NCBI GenBank assembly: GCA_023399055.1
Contig: JAEWQV010000002.1
Location: 310,001-374,000 of the forward strand
Direction: 5' to 3'
DNA from: Bacillota bacterium
GTDB lineage: Bacteria; Bacillota; Clostridia; Lachnospirales; Lachnospiraceae
Length of the DNA: 64,000 bases
Below the pieces are notes generated by a model. That model did not search any database. It had not been told where the DNA came from and saw nothing but the letters and a program-made list of their open reading frames with translations. This document shows positions 8,635 through 17,891 of this stretch, piece by piece; position 1 is the first letter of the stretch; the number at the start of each line of letters is the position of its first letter. The position numbers and the translations under genes were made by a program.

Positions 8635-10176
8635 ATGAGTAAAAAACCTACAGTATTAATGATATTAGATGGTTATGGTTTGAATGAAAGACAGGACGCA
8701 AATGCAGTAGCGGAAGCAAATACCCCTAATATGGATCGACTTATGTCAGAGTATCCATTTGTTAAAGGTTATGCCAGTGGAATGGCAGTTGGTCTTCCGG
8801 AAGGACAGATGGGTAATTCAGAAGTTGGTCATATCAATATGGGTGCTGGTAGAATTGTATATCAGGAATTAACAAGAATTACGAAAGAGATCCAGGATGG
8901 TGTTTTCTTTCAGAACGCAGCTTTGCTTACTGCTATTGATAACTGCAAGAGACATAATTCCGACCTTCACCTAATGGGATTACTATCTGATGGCGGTGTA
9001 CACAGTCATAACACCCACCTTTATGCTTTATTAGAACTTGCGAAAAAACAGGGAATTGAGAATGTGTATGTTCACGCTTTCTTAGACGGTCGTGACACAC
9101 CTCCTGCATCTGGTAAGGGCTTTGTAGAAGCACTTTGGGAGCAGATGAAAATTATTGGTGTTGGTAAAATCGCTACCGTATCCGGTCGTTATTATGTTAT
9201 GGATAGAGATAATCGTTGGGATCGTGTGGAGAAGGCATATAGAGCCATGGCTTACGGTGAAGGATTAACTGCTGATAATGGAGTAAATGCAGTTCAAGAC
9301 TCTTATGATGCTGAGAAGTATGATGAATTTGTATTGCCAACTGTTGTTATGGAAGAGGGTAGACCGGTTGCAACTGTTAAAGATAAAGATTCGGTAATCT
9401 TCTTTAACTTCAGACCTGACCGAGCTCGTGAAATTACAAGAGCTTTCTGTGACGAAGAATTCACTGGATTTGAACGTACCAAGAGAATTGAGACAACGTA
9501 TGTATGTTTTTCGGAATATGACATAACAATACCTAATAAGATTGTTGCTTTCCATAAGGTATCAATCAATAATACCTTTGGTCAGTTTCTTGCAAAGAAC
9601 CATAAAACACAGCTTCGTCTTGCGGAAACTGAGAAATATGCGCATGTTACCTTTTTCTTTAATGCTGGTGTAGAAGTACCAAATGAAGGTGAAGAACGCA
9701 TTTTGGTTAAATCCCCCAAAGTTGCAACTTATGATTTACAGCCAGAGATGAGTGCATATGAAGTTGCTGATAACTTAGTAGAAGCAATCAAATCACTCAA
9801 ATATGATGTAATTATAGTTAATTTTGCAAATCCAGATATGGTTGGTCATACTGGTATTGAAGAAGCAGCCATCAAAGCAATTGAAACTGTGGATCAATGT
9901 GTGGGAAGAGCAGTGGAAGCATTACTTTCTGTGGATGGCCAGATGTTCATTTGTGCGGATCACGGTAATGCAGAGCAGTTAGTGGATTACACTACTCATG
10001 AACCATTTACAGCGCATACCACCAATCCAGTTCCATTTATTCTAGTAAACTATGATAAAGATTACACTTTGGCTGAAGATGGATGTTTGGCAGATATTAT
10101 TCCAACTATGATAGAGATGATGGAAATGGTTAAACCAGATGAAATGACAGGTAAATCCTTATTATTAAAGAAGTAA
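8635..10176 (+). CDS. gpmI: phosphoglycerate mutase, cofactor-independent
   Basis: It converts 3- to 2-phosphoglycerate without 2,3-bisphosphoglycerate and needs Mn. The 513-residue length fits the alkaline-phosphatase-like iPGM family. Metal and catalytic motifs visible are LMILDGYG (D12), the phosphorylated serine in GNSEVGH (S62), FLDGRDTPP, NFRPDRAREI, NPDMVGHTG and ADHGNAEQ. The ATG at 8635 follows TGGAGGAAAAGTA. It closes the lower-glycolysis run; enolase is not in this window. Confidence 0.97.
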   Translation: MSKKPTVLMILDGYGLNERQDANAVAEANTPNMDRLMSEYPFVKGYASGMAVGLPEGQMGNSEVGHINMGAGRIVYQELTRITKEIQDGVFFQNAALLTAIDNCKRHNSDLHLMGLLSDGGVHSHNTHLYALLELAKKQGIENVYVHAFLDGRDTPPASGKGFVEALWEQMKIIGVGKIATVSGRYYVMDRDNRWDRVEKAYRAMAYGEGLTADNGVNAVQDSYDAEKYDEFVLPTVVMEEGRPVATVKDKDSVIFFNFRPDRAREITRAFCDEEFTGFERTKRIETTYVCFSEYDITIPNKIVAFHKVSINNTFGQFLAKNHKTQLRLAETEKYAHVTFFFNAGVEVPNEGEERILVKSPKVATYDLQPEMSAYEVADNLVEAIKSLKYDVIIVNFANPDMVGHTGIEEAAIKAIETVDQCVGRAVEALLSVDGQMFICADHGNAEQLVDYTTHEPFTAHTTNPVPFILVNYDKDYTLAEDGCLADIIPTMIEMMEMVKPDEMTGKSLLLKK

Positions 10177-10268
10177 TGATGCTTTCATCTTTATATTCTA
10201 TCAATAATATACATGGCGGGGCTGTTACTAAATAAGCGGGTAATAAAATAGCTTGTCTAAAATATTAG

Positions 10269-10297
10269 TTGAAAGTTGTCCCATTCTATGGTACAAT
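10269..10297 (+). promoter_or_regulatory. promoter of secG
   Basis: TTGAAA (10269-10274), a 17-bp spacer and TACAAT (10292-10297) lie about 80 bp upstream of the secG start. Confidence 0.7.
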
Positions 10298-10335
10298 TAA
10301 ATTCAGTTTTTGGGAGGTTAGACTCCTAATATAAT

Positions 10336-10371
10336 ATTGGAGGATGATACCTCCATAATACATTGGAGGAT
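10336..10371 (+). promoter_or_regulatory. repeated Shine-Dalgarno motif and anti-SD in the secG leader
   Basis: ATTGGAGGAT occurs twice (10336-10345 and 10362-10371); the second copy is the secG ribosome site. CCTCC (10350-10354) lies between them and can pair with either GGAGG, so it could hide or expose the real site. An additional GGAG/CTCC pair lies at 10313-10326. This is a possible translational control structure; no ligand or protein is evident. Confidence 0.35.
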
Positions 10372-10378
10372 CGAAGCA

Positions 10379-10621
10379 ATGGATACATTAAAGGTGATAG
10401 TTCAAATTATATACGTGTTGGTTTGTATAGCATTGACTTTCATAGTGTTAAGACAGGAAGGTAAAGTAGCCGGATTATCTGGAGCACTTTCTGGAGGTAA
10501 TGATACTTACTGGGCGAAGAATAAAGGTCGTTCAGCAGAAGGAACTCTAGAACGAGTAACTAAGATTTTAGCAGCAGCTTTCATCTTACTAACTGTTTTC
10601 TTAAATCTTAGATTTTGGTAA
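10379..10621 (+). CDS. secG: protein translocase subunit SecG
   Basis: SecG is the small accessory subunit of the SecYEG translocon in the cytoplasmic membrane. The 80-residue product has two membrane segments (residues about 4-22 and 58-77) with the loop QEGKVAGLSGALSGG between them, the family hallmark. ATG 10379 is chosen because GGAGGATC lies 9 nt before it; a longer in-frame start at 10337 would add residues not seen in the family. It often lies upstream of rnr and smpB in Firmicutes; here a two-gene insert separates them. Confidence 0.93.
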   Translation: MDTLKVIVQIIYVLVCIALTFIVLRQEGKVAGLSGALSGGNDTYWAKNKGRSAEGTLERVTKILAAAFILLTVFLNLRFW

Positions 10622-10634
10622 AATAATGATGATA

Positions 10635-10668
10635 AACACTCTGGAAGAAATTTCAGAGTGTTTTTTTT
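10635..10668 (+). terminator. terminator after secG
   Basis: AACACTCTG (10635-10643) pairs with CAGAGTGTT (10654-10662), followed by a run of T to 10668. Confidence 0.92.
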
Positions 10669-10795
10669 AACAAACTAAGTTGAGTAAGTAGTTTTAGCAC
10701 TTGGGTTTCTATATTGATTTTTGGATAAAATAAGTCATAAAATTGCATTATAAGAATAACATTGTTACCTTCAAAGTACCGAGTTAAAATGTGGG

Positions 10796-10822
10796 GTAAG
10801 CATTTCAATAAGATATGCTTAC
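10796..10822. repeat. inverted repeat upstream of the BTAD regulator gene
   Basis: GTAAGCAT (10796-10803) and ATGCTTAC (10815-10822) are perfect 8-bp inverted arms 11 nt apart, about 75 bp before the regulator start. It may be an operator. I see no T-run and no gene in 10669-10897. Confidence 0.4.
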
Positions 10823-10897
10823 ATAACTTGGAAGTAAGTTAAAGGTGTGGGTGTCGATATATATGACATATGAATTTGCGAGAAGGAAGTTTGTTAA

Positions 10898-12025
10898 ATG
10901 GTAGCATTTGTAGTTGACGATGAAGTATTGGCAATGGAGCATATTAGTAAATTATTAAGAAAATCTGGATTAGTGGTCTATGGTTTTACAAATCCGAAGG
11001 AGGCATTGGAGAATATTCATATTAATAATGTGGATGTGTTTTATTTGGATATAGAAATGCCCGAGATAAGTGGGTTAAAGTTTGCAGAAGCCATTCAAGA
11101 GATGAATTTGTCATGTGAAGTCGTATTTACTACAGGACATGATCAGTATGCTCTTAATGCGTTTGATGTTAATGCCATTGATTATCTTTTAAAACCAATA
11201 ACGCCTAGACAATTAGAGCGATCAGTGGATCGCTTACGTATGAGAATTGGACAGAAAAGTTTCGATAAGGCTGACAATGCTAAGATTAAGGGTAGCGTAA
11301 ATATTTCCTTATTTGGTAAAGTTAGTTTATATTTTGGTGAGGATAATAAAAGCTTGCGATTTATGACTGTAAAAGTGGTTGAGGTTTTTTGCTATATGCT
11401 ACTTAACAAGAATAATGAAATATCAAAATGGAAGCTCATAGATGATATTTGGCCGAGCAAGGATGTAAATAAAGGTGACATTAATATGCGAAGTACAATT
11501 AGCCGTCTTAATAAGAATTTTCGGGATAACGAGTTAAAGATTTTATTAAAGTCCACTAGAAATGGCTATCAGCTGGAATGCTTTGAGGATTTAGAGGTGG
11601 ATGCCTTTTTATTAGAGAAGATAGCAGATACTAACTATATTATTTCTGAGGATAATTTGTTGAGCTTTGAAATGATACTTTTAAAATATAATGACATGTT
11701 CTTAGAGGATTTTGATAATACCTGGTGCGAAGTGTATCGAACACTTTATCATAGATATTATAAAATAGCAGCACATAAACTGGTGGATTATTATCAAAAA
11801 GGGAATCAGGATCCCCTTCGATTATTGAATATATTGGAATGGCTAATTAAATTTGAACCTTATGATGACGAAATGAGAGCAATGATACTTAAATTATATT
11901 ACAATTGCTATGGTAAAACTAAGGCGATGGAATATTATCAGTTATACACCAAACTCCTAAAGGATGACTTAGATACACAACCTACAAAAAAAGTAAGTGC
12001 TTTTTATCAAACCTATTTACGTTAG
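10898..12025 (+). CDS. response regulator with winged-helix and BTAD domain
   Basis: The 375-residue protein has a receiver domain (residues 1-115) with D7-D8, the phosphorylatable D51 (VFYLDIEMP) and a conserved Lys (DYLLKPIT). A winged-helix DNA-binding domain of the OmpR/SARP type follows (about 130-225). The C-terminal helical region (about 230-375, WCEVYRTLYHRYYKIAAHKL and following) looks like a bacterial transcriptional activator domain (BTAD). No sensor kinase is adjacent. The next gene encodes a large secreted protein with 11-bp-phased direct repeats in its promoter, the site type SARP-like proteins bind, so it is the likely target. The start at ATG 10898 follows GAAGGAAG. Confidence 0.85.
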   Translation: MVAFVVDDEVLAMEHISKLLRKSGLVVYGFTNPKEALENIHINNVDVFYLDIEMPEISGLKFAEAIQEMNLSCEVVFTTGHDQYALNAFDVNAIDYLLKPITPRQLERSVDRLRMRIGQKSFDKADNAKIKGSVNISLFGKVSLYFGEDNKSLRFMTVKVVEVFCYMLLNKNNEISKWKLIDDIWPSKDVNKGDINMRSTISRLNKNFRDNELKILLKSTRNGYQLECFEDLEVDAFLLEKIADTNYIISEDNLLSFEMILLKYNDMFLEDFDNTWCEVYRTLYHRYYKIAAHKLVDYYQKGNQDPLRLLNILEWLIKFEPYDDEMRAMILKLYYNCYGKTKAMEYYQLYTKLLKDDLDTQPTKKVSAFYQTYLR

Positions 12026-12112
12026 GGAGAAAGGACTTGGGTATATATTATTCCGGATTTTAAAATTATATTTACGATATGAGTTTCTACTAATTATGAC
12101 AAAATAACCTAG

Positions 12113-12148
12113 TTTGCAACAAATTTGCAACAGTAAGTTTGATAAAAT
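12113..12148 (+). promoter_or_regulatory. 11-bp-phased direct repeats and -10 of the secreted repeat protein
   Basis: TTTGCAACA occurs at 12113-12121 and 12124-12132, so the copies start exactly 11 bp apart. A -10-like TAAAAT follows at 12143-12148, with no good -35. SARP-type activators bind such direct repeats close to the -10 and replace the -35 contact. The regulator gene is immediately upstream. The repeat is seen directly; the binding protein is inference. Confidence 0.55.
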
Positions 12149-12182
12149 CCTCTGGTAAAGACTTATAATTTAAGGAGGGTAT

Positions 12183-15100
12183 ATGAAAACATTACTGAAA
12201 AAATCTATGGTTTATTTCCTGTCCTTATCACTACTAATTGGTCTGGCATCATTTCCAGGGATTACAGCGAAAGCAAACGATGATGTAATTATCAATTACA
12301 ATGATGATAATGGTGAGGTTGTACCACAACCTAGTAGCACAAATGGTGAAATTATAAATAATATATCTACTCAAGATATAGACGAGATAGATATTCTAGT
12401 GCAAACGATTGAAGGTACTCAAGCTATCAGTGGTAATTTTATAGCGATACCAGATAAGGCGGCCAATACAGTAACAGTAACTGGGGATGTTGAGGTAGCG
12501 GACGGTCTCTTTTTGGATGTACCAGAAAATGTAAAATTAATATGGAAAGCTGGCTTAAGAGCAAGTACTCCAGTTGATTTTTTACTTCATTTGGATGGCT
12601 TGGGATCCTTTGAACTAGCAGAAGGAGGAGCTATTGAATTGTCAGATTCAAGTGCACAATCCTGTGTCGTATCGGGTGAAGGTTTTTCTGATCTTATTAT
12701 TGATGGTGGATATATTCAAACTCTATACGGGACTGCAATAAAAACATTTGGTAATATGACTAGTGTTTATGTTAGAAGCGGGTCTGTATATTGTGGTCAA
12801 GGAATGGCAATTCAGACCTATTATCCATTATCAAATGTAGTTATTACCGGTGGTGAAGTTGTAACTGCAGTGACGGGAACAGCTATAGCATCAGCTGGTG
12901 ACACGCTTGTTAACGGAGGAATTGTTCGATGCAATTATGGTCCTGCAATTACGGCAATGGGAAATGTAATAGTTGATGGTACCGGTGTGGTAATGGCAAA
13001 AATATTACCTGCAATTTATATTATGGGAAATCCTGATGCTGTAGTGCGATTGAATGATGGAGTTATATATACACATTATTTACCGATTGAAGGATTTGAA
13101 AGTCCAATAAGTAACCAAGGTAGTGAAGATGGAATAGAATATGGTCAAGGATCCATAGTTATGTGGGATCCAACCAGTGGTAAGACGACATATGAAGCTG
13201 GAAGTACAGAAGATATAATGGTTCAAACAGAAAATGCAACAGCTAAGTGGGGGAAATTAGACAAAACTGCGGGTATATTTGTAAAGAATAAAAATACATA
13301 TTTTATTTCAGAATTAGTGATAGTTGAAGGTGAAATAGAAGAACCTGCTTATGTTACAGATATATCTATTAAAACAAAACCAGTTAAGACAACCTACAAC
13401 ATTGGAGAAGCATTGGACCTTACTGGTTTGGTGGCTACACTCCAATTTTCTGATGGGCAAACAAAAGAAGTACCTTATAGTGATTTTGAAGATAATAATA
13501 TTACTACCAATCCTGTTAATGGTAGAATTATAGAATCCAGAGAGATGGATGTAGTTATTCTTAAGCATCAAATAGAGGATCAATGGGTTATAGTATATTT
13601 GGAATTAAAAATAAATAGGAATAATGATAATCCGACAACACCAACAACACCAACCACGCCTACAACACCTACACCAACACCATCTGAAACAGAACAGATC
13701 GTTGTTGATGTAAAACAAGGCAATACAGATGGTGTTGCTGCACAAATTACAATTGAAAGAACTACTGACAAAGACGGTGAAAAATCGGATAAGGTTACTT
13801 ACTCGAATGAAAAAGCAGCAGAGACTGTTCAAAAGTTAAAAGAGCTTGGCAGTGATACAGCAAGAATTGTAATTCCTAATTCAAATGTTGAGATAACAGA
13901 GACAAAAGTGGAGATTCCTTCAGCATCTTTAGATACCTTAGCAGAGGGTAAGATTAATCTTCAAATTGATACCAATGAAGCTAAAATTGCTTTGTCAAAA
14001 GAGAGTGTTAAGGATGTCAGTACATTGTTAACTGAGGATCTTTATTTCCGCCTCGTACCTGTTAAGGATGAAGCAGAGAAAAATGCTGTATCTGAACAAG
14101 CAAAGTTAAATGCTGTATTAGTAAGTAACAATAAAAATGCAACAGCATCAATTGTTGGTAATCCGATTACAATCGAAACCAATATGCCATCCGCTGATAC
14201 GGAGATAGTTCTACCTTTGAGAGGTATTGTTCTTCCTACAGATACAACAGAGAGAGAAGCATTATTAAAACAATTAGCAGTTTACATCGAGCATTCTGAC
14301 GGAGATAAAGAACTGGTTCAAGGAAAATTAGTAGAATATAAGGAAGGGGAATACGGACTGAGTTTCCACATTACAAAGTTCAGTACCTTTACCATTGTTA
14401 AAACAAATGCATTCCTTAAGTCATCGGAAAAGTCAATTTCAAAAATTACTGCACCAACAAATGCTGTAGTTAAGGGAAGTAATATTTCTGCTACAGTTAC
14501 GAATGATATCAGTAGCCTAACTGTAAAAACTACAGTAAGTGAGAATGCGGCTTGGAAGCTTTATCTTGATAAAGAACATAAAAAGGAAGTTTCAAACGCT
14601 GAGCTGAATCTAAAGACCGGTATTAATACCAGCTATCTTGTCGTAACTGCACAGGATGGAACAACAAAAGTTTATACTTTATCAATTACAAGAGCTGCAT
14701 CATCCAAAGCGGAGGTTACCAAGATAAGTGCACCGAAAGATGCATATATCAAAGGAACCAATATTACTGCTACAGTGGTAAATGAAACAAATAGTATTAC
14801 AATTAAAGCAAATGTGAGCGATAATGCATCCTGGAAATTATACTTAGATAAAGACCTTAAAAAGGAAGTTATAAACAAAAAAATTAGTCTGAAAATTGGA
14901 ACAAATATAAGTTACATAAAAGTTATAGCCCAGGATAAGACTACAAAGGTATATAAAGTTACAATTACAAGAAGTAAATCTGTAAATGCAGATATTTCTA
15001 AGGTAATTATTCCGAAGAAAGCAGTGATAGAAGATAGAATCATAACTTCTATTGTATCGAATGAAACAAGCACGGTTACTGTTGATGTAAAGATTGAAAA

Positions 15101-15485
15101 AAATGCAACCTTAAAACTTTATAGTGACAGTGCGCTAAAGAAAAAACTTTCAAGCAAAAAACTTACCTTAAAAGAAGGATTGAATACAGTTTATCTTGTA
15201 GTGACTGCAGAGGACAAGAAATCAAGCAAGGTATATACTTTACAGATCACCCGTAAAGAACAAGTATATAAGAGTCATGTTCGTCTTGGTTTAATTGGTA
15301 GTAAAAACTATGCAAATACGGTAGCGAGCATATTTATGAAAGATTATCCAACTGCGAATGTTGAAGTTAAAGAATCCGGTAAGTACTACCTTGTAACAAT
15401 GGACTTTGTGGATAAAGCAGCTGCAAAAAAAGCTTGTGTGGATATGATTCGTCGCCAGTACATTGTTAATTATTATTTTGAATAA
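12183..15485 (+). CDS. large secreted repeat protein with Ig-like and cadherin-like beta-sandwich repeats
   Basis: Function not known. The 1100-residue protein has a signal peptide (residues 1-31, ending AKA). A Thr/Gly-rich region (about 50-370) reads like a carbohydrate-dumping or beta-solenoid segment. An Ig-like domain follows (about 389-480; YVTDISIKTKPVKTTYNIGE), then a Pro-Thr linker, a domain at about 505-740, and three tandem beta-sandwich repeats starting near 751, 844 and 937 (about 93 residues each). The C-terminal 70 residues resemble a SPOR-type peptidoglycan-binding fold (RLGLIGSKNYANTVASIF). Surface attachment or adhesion is plausible. It is preceded by TAAGGAGGG and probably controlled by the upstream BTAD regulator. 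Confidence 0.85.
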   Translation: MKTLLKKSMVYFLSLSLLIGLASFPGITAKANDDVIINYNDDNGEVVPQPSSTNGEIINNISTQDIDEIDILVQTIEGTQAISGNFIAIPDKAANTVTVTGDVEVADGLFLDVPENVKLIWKAGLRASTPVDFLLHLDGLGSFELAEGGAIELSDSSAQSCVVSGEGFSDLIIDGGYIQTLYGTAIKTFGNMTSVYVRSGSVYCGQGMAIQTYYPLSNVVITGGEVVTAVTGTAIASAGDTLVNGGIVRCNYGPAITAMGNVIVDGTGVVMAKILPAIYIMGNPDAVVRLNDGVIYTHYLPIEGFESPISNQGSEDGIEYGQGSIVMWDPTSGKTTYEAGSTEDIMVQTENATAKWGKLDKTAGIFVKNKNTYFISELVIVEGEIEEPAYVTDISIKTKPVKTTYNIGEALDLTGLVATLQFSDGQTKEVPYSDFEDNNITTNPVNGRIIESREMDVVILKHQIEDQWVIVYLELKINRNNDNPTTPTTPTTPTTPTPTPSETEQIVVDVKQGNTDGVAAQITIERTTDKDGEKSDKVTYSNEKAAETVQKLKELGSDTARIVIPNSNVEITETKVEIPSASLDTLAEGKINLQIDTNEAKIALSKESVKDVSTLLTEDLYFRLVPVKDEAEKNAVSEQAKLNAVLVSNNKNATASIVGNPITIETNMPSADTEIVLPLRGIVLPTDTTEREALLKQLAVYIEHSDGDKELVQGKLVEYKEGEYGLSFHITKFSTFTIVKTNAFLKSSEKSISKITAPTNAVVKGSNISATVTNDISSLTVKTTVSENAAWKLYLDKEHKKEVSNAELNLKTGINTSYLVVTAQDGTTKVYTLSITRAASSKAEVTKISAPKDAYIKGTNITATVVNETNSITIKANVSDNASWKLYLDKDLKKEVINKKISLKIGTNISYIKVIAQDKTTKVYKVTITRSKSVNADISKVIIPKKAVIEDRIITSIVSNETSTVTVDVKIEKNATLKLYSDSALKKKLSSKKLTLKEGLNTVYLVVTAEDKKSSKVYTLQITRKEQVYKSHVRLGLIGSKNYANTVASIFMKDYPTANVEVKESGKYYLVTMDFVDKAAAKKACVDMIRRQYIVNYYFE

Positions 15486-15507
15486 TAAAGTTTTAAATAA
15501 GATTTTG

Positions 15508-15541
15508 AAAAGGTGTGGTTCCGCAGGAACCCACCTTTTTT
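15508..15541 (+). terminator. terminator after the secreted repeat protein
   Basis: AAAAGGTG and GGTTCC (15508-15522, one bulged T) pair with GGAACC and CACCTTTT (15526-15539) around GCA, ending in a T-run. Confidence 0.92.
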
Positions 15542-15734
15542 CTATCATTAATAGATTTAATCCTTGCTAGTATAAAAATAACATTCATTGATAGGTAAGT
15601 GTTGATAATGGTAGACTTACTCTGAAGAAATTTAGATTTTAAAATATTTATAAAACAAGCAATATATGGTATACTATTAAAAGAAAACTAATAAACTGTT
15701 TGTCAGTATGTAAGCCCTAAGATTGGAGATGTTC

Positions 15735-17891
15735 ATGGAAGAAAAGGATAGATTAGAAGAAAGAATAAAAATGCTTGAGGAACTATTTAAAGATAAAGAC
15801 TATAAGCCAATGAAGTTTAAGGATATTGTTGGTTTATTACAAGTACCAAGAGCAGCTAAAAATGATTTGAAAAATATATTAGATCAAATGATTTCAAAAG
15901 GAAGTATAATACTAGATAATCAAGGAAAATACAGAGCTCCCTCTGACAATATGAAGGTTGGTACTTTTTCCGGTACCCAAAGAGGGTTTGGATTTGTAAT
16001 TATTGAAGGTGAAGAGGATATCTTTATACCAGGGGAAGCAACGAAAGGGGCTCTTCATGGAGATAAGGTAACTGTTATAATAAGTGAGGAACAAACTGGC
16101 AGAAGAAAAGAAGGTGCAATTGCCAGTATTGTAGAGCGTGGTAAAAGTGAAATTGTTGGTACCTTTGAAAAGAGTAAGAATTTCGGGTTTGTGGTACCAG
16201 ATAATCAGAAATTCGCCAAGGATATTTTTATTCCTAAAGAATTCACGAAAGGTGCTGTGAATGGTCATAAGGTAGTTGTTAAAATAACGAACTATGGCAG
16301 TGTTTCCACAAGCCCAGAAGGTAAGGTTGTAGAAATCCTTGGTCATGTAAATGACCCAGGGGTTGATATTATGTCAGTAATAAAAGCTTATGATTTACCA
16401 GTTGAATTTCCAGAAGAGGTTATGAGATCCCTAAGCAAAGTTCCAGAAGAAATAGATCCGGAGGAATTAGCCAATCGTATGGATATTCGTGATCTTACAA
16501 CGGTTACAATCGATGGCGAGGATGCAAAGGATTTAGATGACGCGATTACCTTAACAAAAGAAGGAGATATTTATCATCTGGGCGTTCATATTGCAGATGT
16601 AACCCATTATGTAAAAGAAGGCACGCCGTTAGACAAAGAAGCTTTAAAGCGTGGTACCAGTGTATATCTTGTTGATCGAGTGATACCTATGCTGCCGCAT
16701 AAATTATCCAATGGGATATGTTCACTTAATCCTGATGTAGAACGTCTGGCTCTTAGTTGTTTTATGGACATTGATTCAAAGGGCACAGTTATTGGGCATA
16801 AAATTGCAGAGACAGTAATTAAATCGGACCGCAGAATGACCTATACCAATGTGGCTAAGATTGTAGAAGAGCGAGATGAAGAAACTTGTAAGGAATATGA
16901 AGGATTAGTCCCTATGTTTTTGCTGATGCAGGAGCTAGCGGATGTCCTTAGGGAAAGAAGACATAAAAGAGGTTCTATTAATTTTGATTTTCCAGAGAGT
17001 AAGATTATTGTAGATAAAAAAGGCAAACCTTTGGAAATTAAGCCATATGAGCGTAATAAGGCAACAAAGATAATTGAAGAGTTTATGTTAATAGCCAATG
17101 AAACAATAGCAGAAGATTATTTTTGGCAGGAGTTGCCCTTTGTCTATCGTACCCATGATAATCCTGATGACGAGAAAATTAAAAAACTAGCGATTTTTAT
17201 TAATAACTTTGGATATAGCATCAAGATAGGTCAGGAGGAAATTCACCCCAAGGAGCTGCAAAAGCTATTAATTAAGGTGGAGGATACACCGGAAGAAGCA
17301 TTAATTAGCAGATTGACACTACGATCAATGAAACAGGCGAAATACACAGTTGCTAATACAGGGCATTTTGGTCTTTCGGCAAAGTATTACTGTCATTTTA
17401 CCTCACCAATCCGCCGTTATCCAGACCTTCAAATTCATCGAATTATCAAAGAAAACCTTAGTGGTAAGCTTAATGAAAAAAGAGTCCAACATTATGAGAA
17501 AATACTTTTTGAAGTCTCGAATCATTCTAGTCAGACAGAACGCAGAGCGGATGAGTCAGAACGTGAGGTAGAGAAGCTTAAGAAGGTAGAATATATGATG
17601 GCTCACATTGGAGAAACCTTCGAAGGGGTTATATCGGGTATCACCAGTTGGGGTATGTATGTTGAACTGCCTAATACTGTGGAAGGTATGATAAGAGTTA
17701 GCGATATGAAGGATGATTATTATATCTATGATGAAGAGCATTATCAAATGATTGGTGAGCACACCAAAAAAGTATATAAATTAGGGCAGAAGGTGATGGT
17801 TGAAGTAGTAAATGCTGATAAGGTATTAAGAACCATTGATTTTGCTTTTGTGGAGGCAAAGCCTCCTATGGAAAGGAGTTTTGAAGAATAA
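15735..17891 (+). CDS. rnr: ribonuclease R
   Basis: RNase R is a processive 3'-5' exoribonuclease that degrades structured RNA and acts with tmRNA-SmpB in ribosome rescue. The 718-residue protein has an N-terminal winged helix (about 1-65), two cold-shock-type OB domains (GFGFVIIEGEEDIFIP and FGFVVPDNQKFAKDIFIP) and the RNB catalytic domain with the acidic cluster TIDGEDAKDLDDAIT. A C-terminal S1 domain (FEGVISGITSWGMYVELP) follows. ATG 15735 is preferred because GGAG lies 6 nt upstream; the TTG at 15723 and ATG at 15729 are placed too close to it. smpB starts directly after the stop codon. Confidence 0.96.
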   Translation: MEEKDRLEERIKMLEELFKDKDYKPMKFKDIVGLLQVPRAAKNDLKNILDQMISKGSIILDNQGKYRAPSDNMKVGTFSGTQRGFGFVIIEGEEDIFIPGEATKGALHGDKVTVIISEEQTGRRKEGAIASIVERGKSEIVGTFEKSKNFGFVVPDNQKFAKDIFIPKEFTKGAVNGHKVVVKITNYGSVSTSPEGKVVEILGHVNDPGVDIMSVIKAYDLPVEFPEEVMRSLSKVPEEIDPEELANRMDIRDLTTVTIDGEDAKDLDDAITLTKEGDIYHLGVHIADVTHYVKEGTPLDKEALKRGTSVYLVDRVIPMLPHKLSNGICSLNPDVERLALSCFMDIDSKGTVIGHKIAETVIKSDRRMTYTNVAKIVEERDEETCKEYEGLVPMFLLMQELADVLRERRHKRGSINFDFPESKIIVDKKGKPLEIKPYERNKATKIIEEFMLIANETIAEDYFWQELPFVYRTHDNPDDEKIKKLAIFINNFGYSIKIGQEEIHPKELQKLLIKVEDTPEEALISRLTLRSMKQAKYTVANTGHFGLSAKYYCHFTSPIRRYPDLQIHRIIKENLSGKLNEKRVQHYEKILFEVSNHSSQTERRADESEREVEKLKKVEYMMAHIGETFEGVISGITSWGMYVELPNTVEGMIRVSDMKDDYYIYDEEHYQMIGEHTKKVYKLGQKVMVEVVNADKVLRTIDFAFVEAKPPMERSFEE

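Noticed and set aside
13630..13690. ACA/CCA-rich repeat possibly a CRISPR or microsatellite
   Set aside because: It encodes the Thr-Pro linker of the secreted protein; no spacers are present.
15291..15548. Minus-strand frames across the end of the secreted protein gene
   Set aside because: Shadows that run through the terminator, with no ribosome site.
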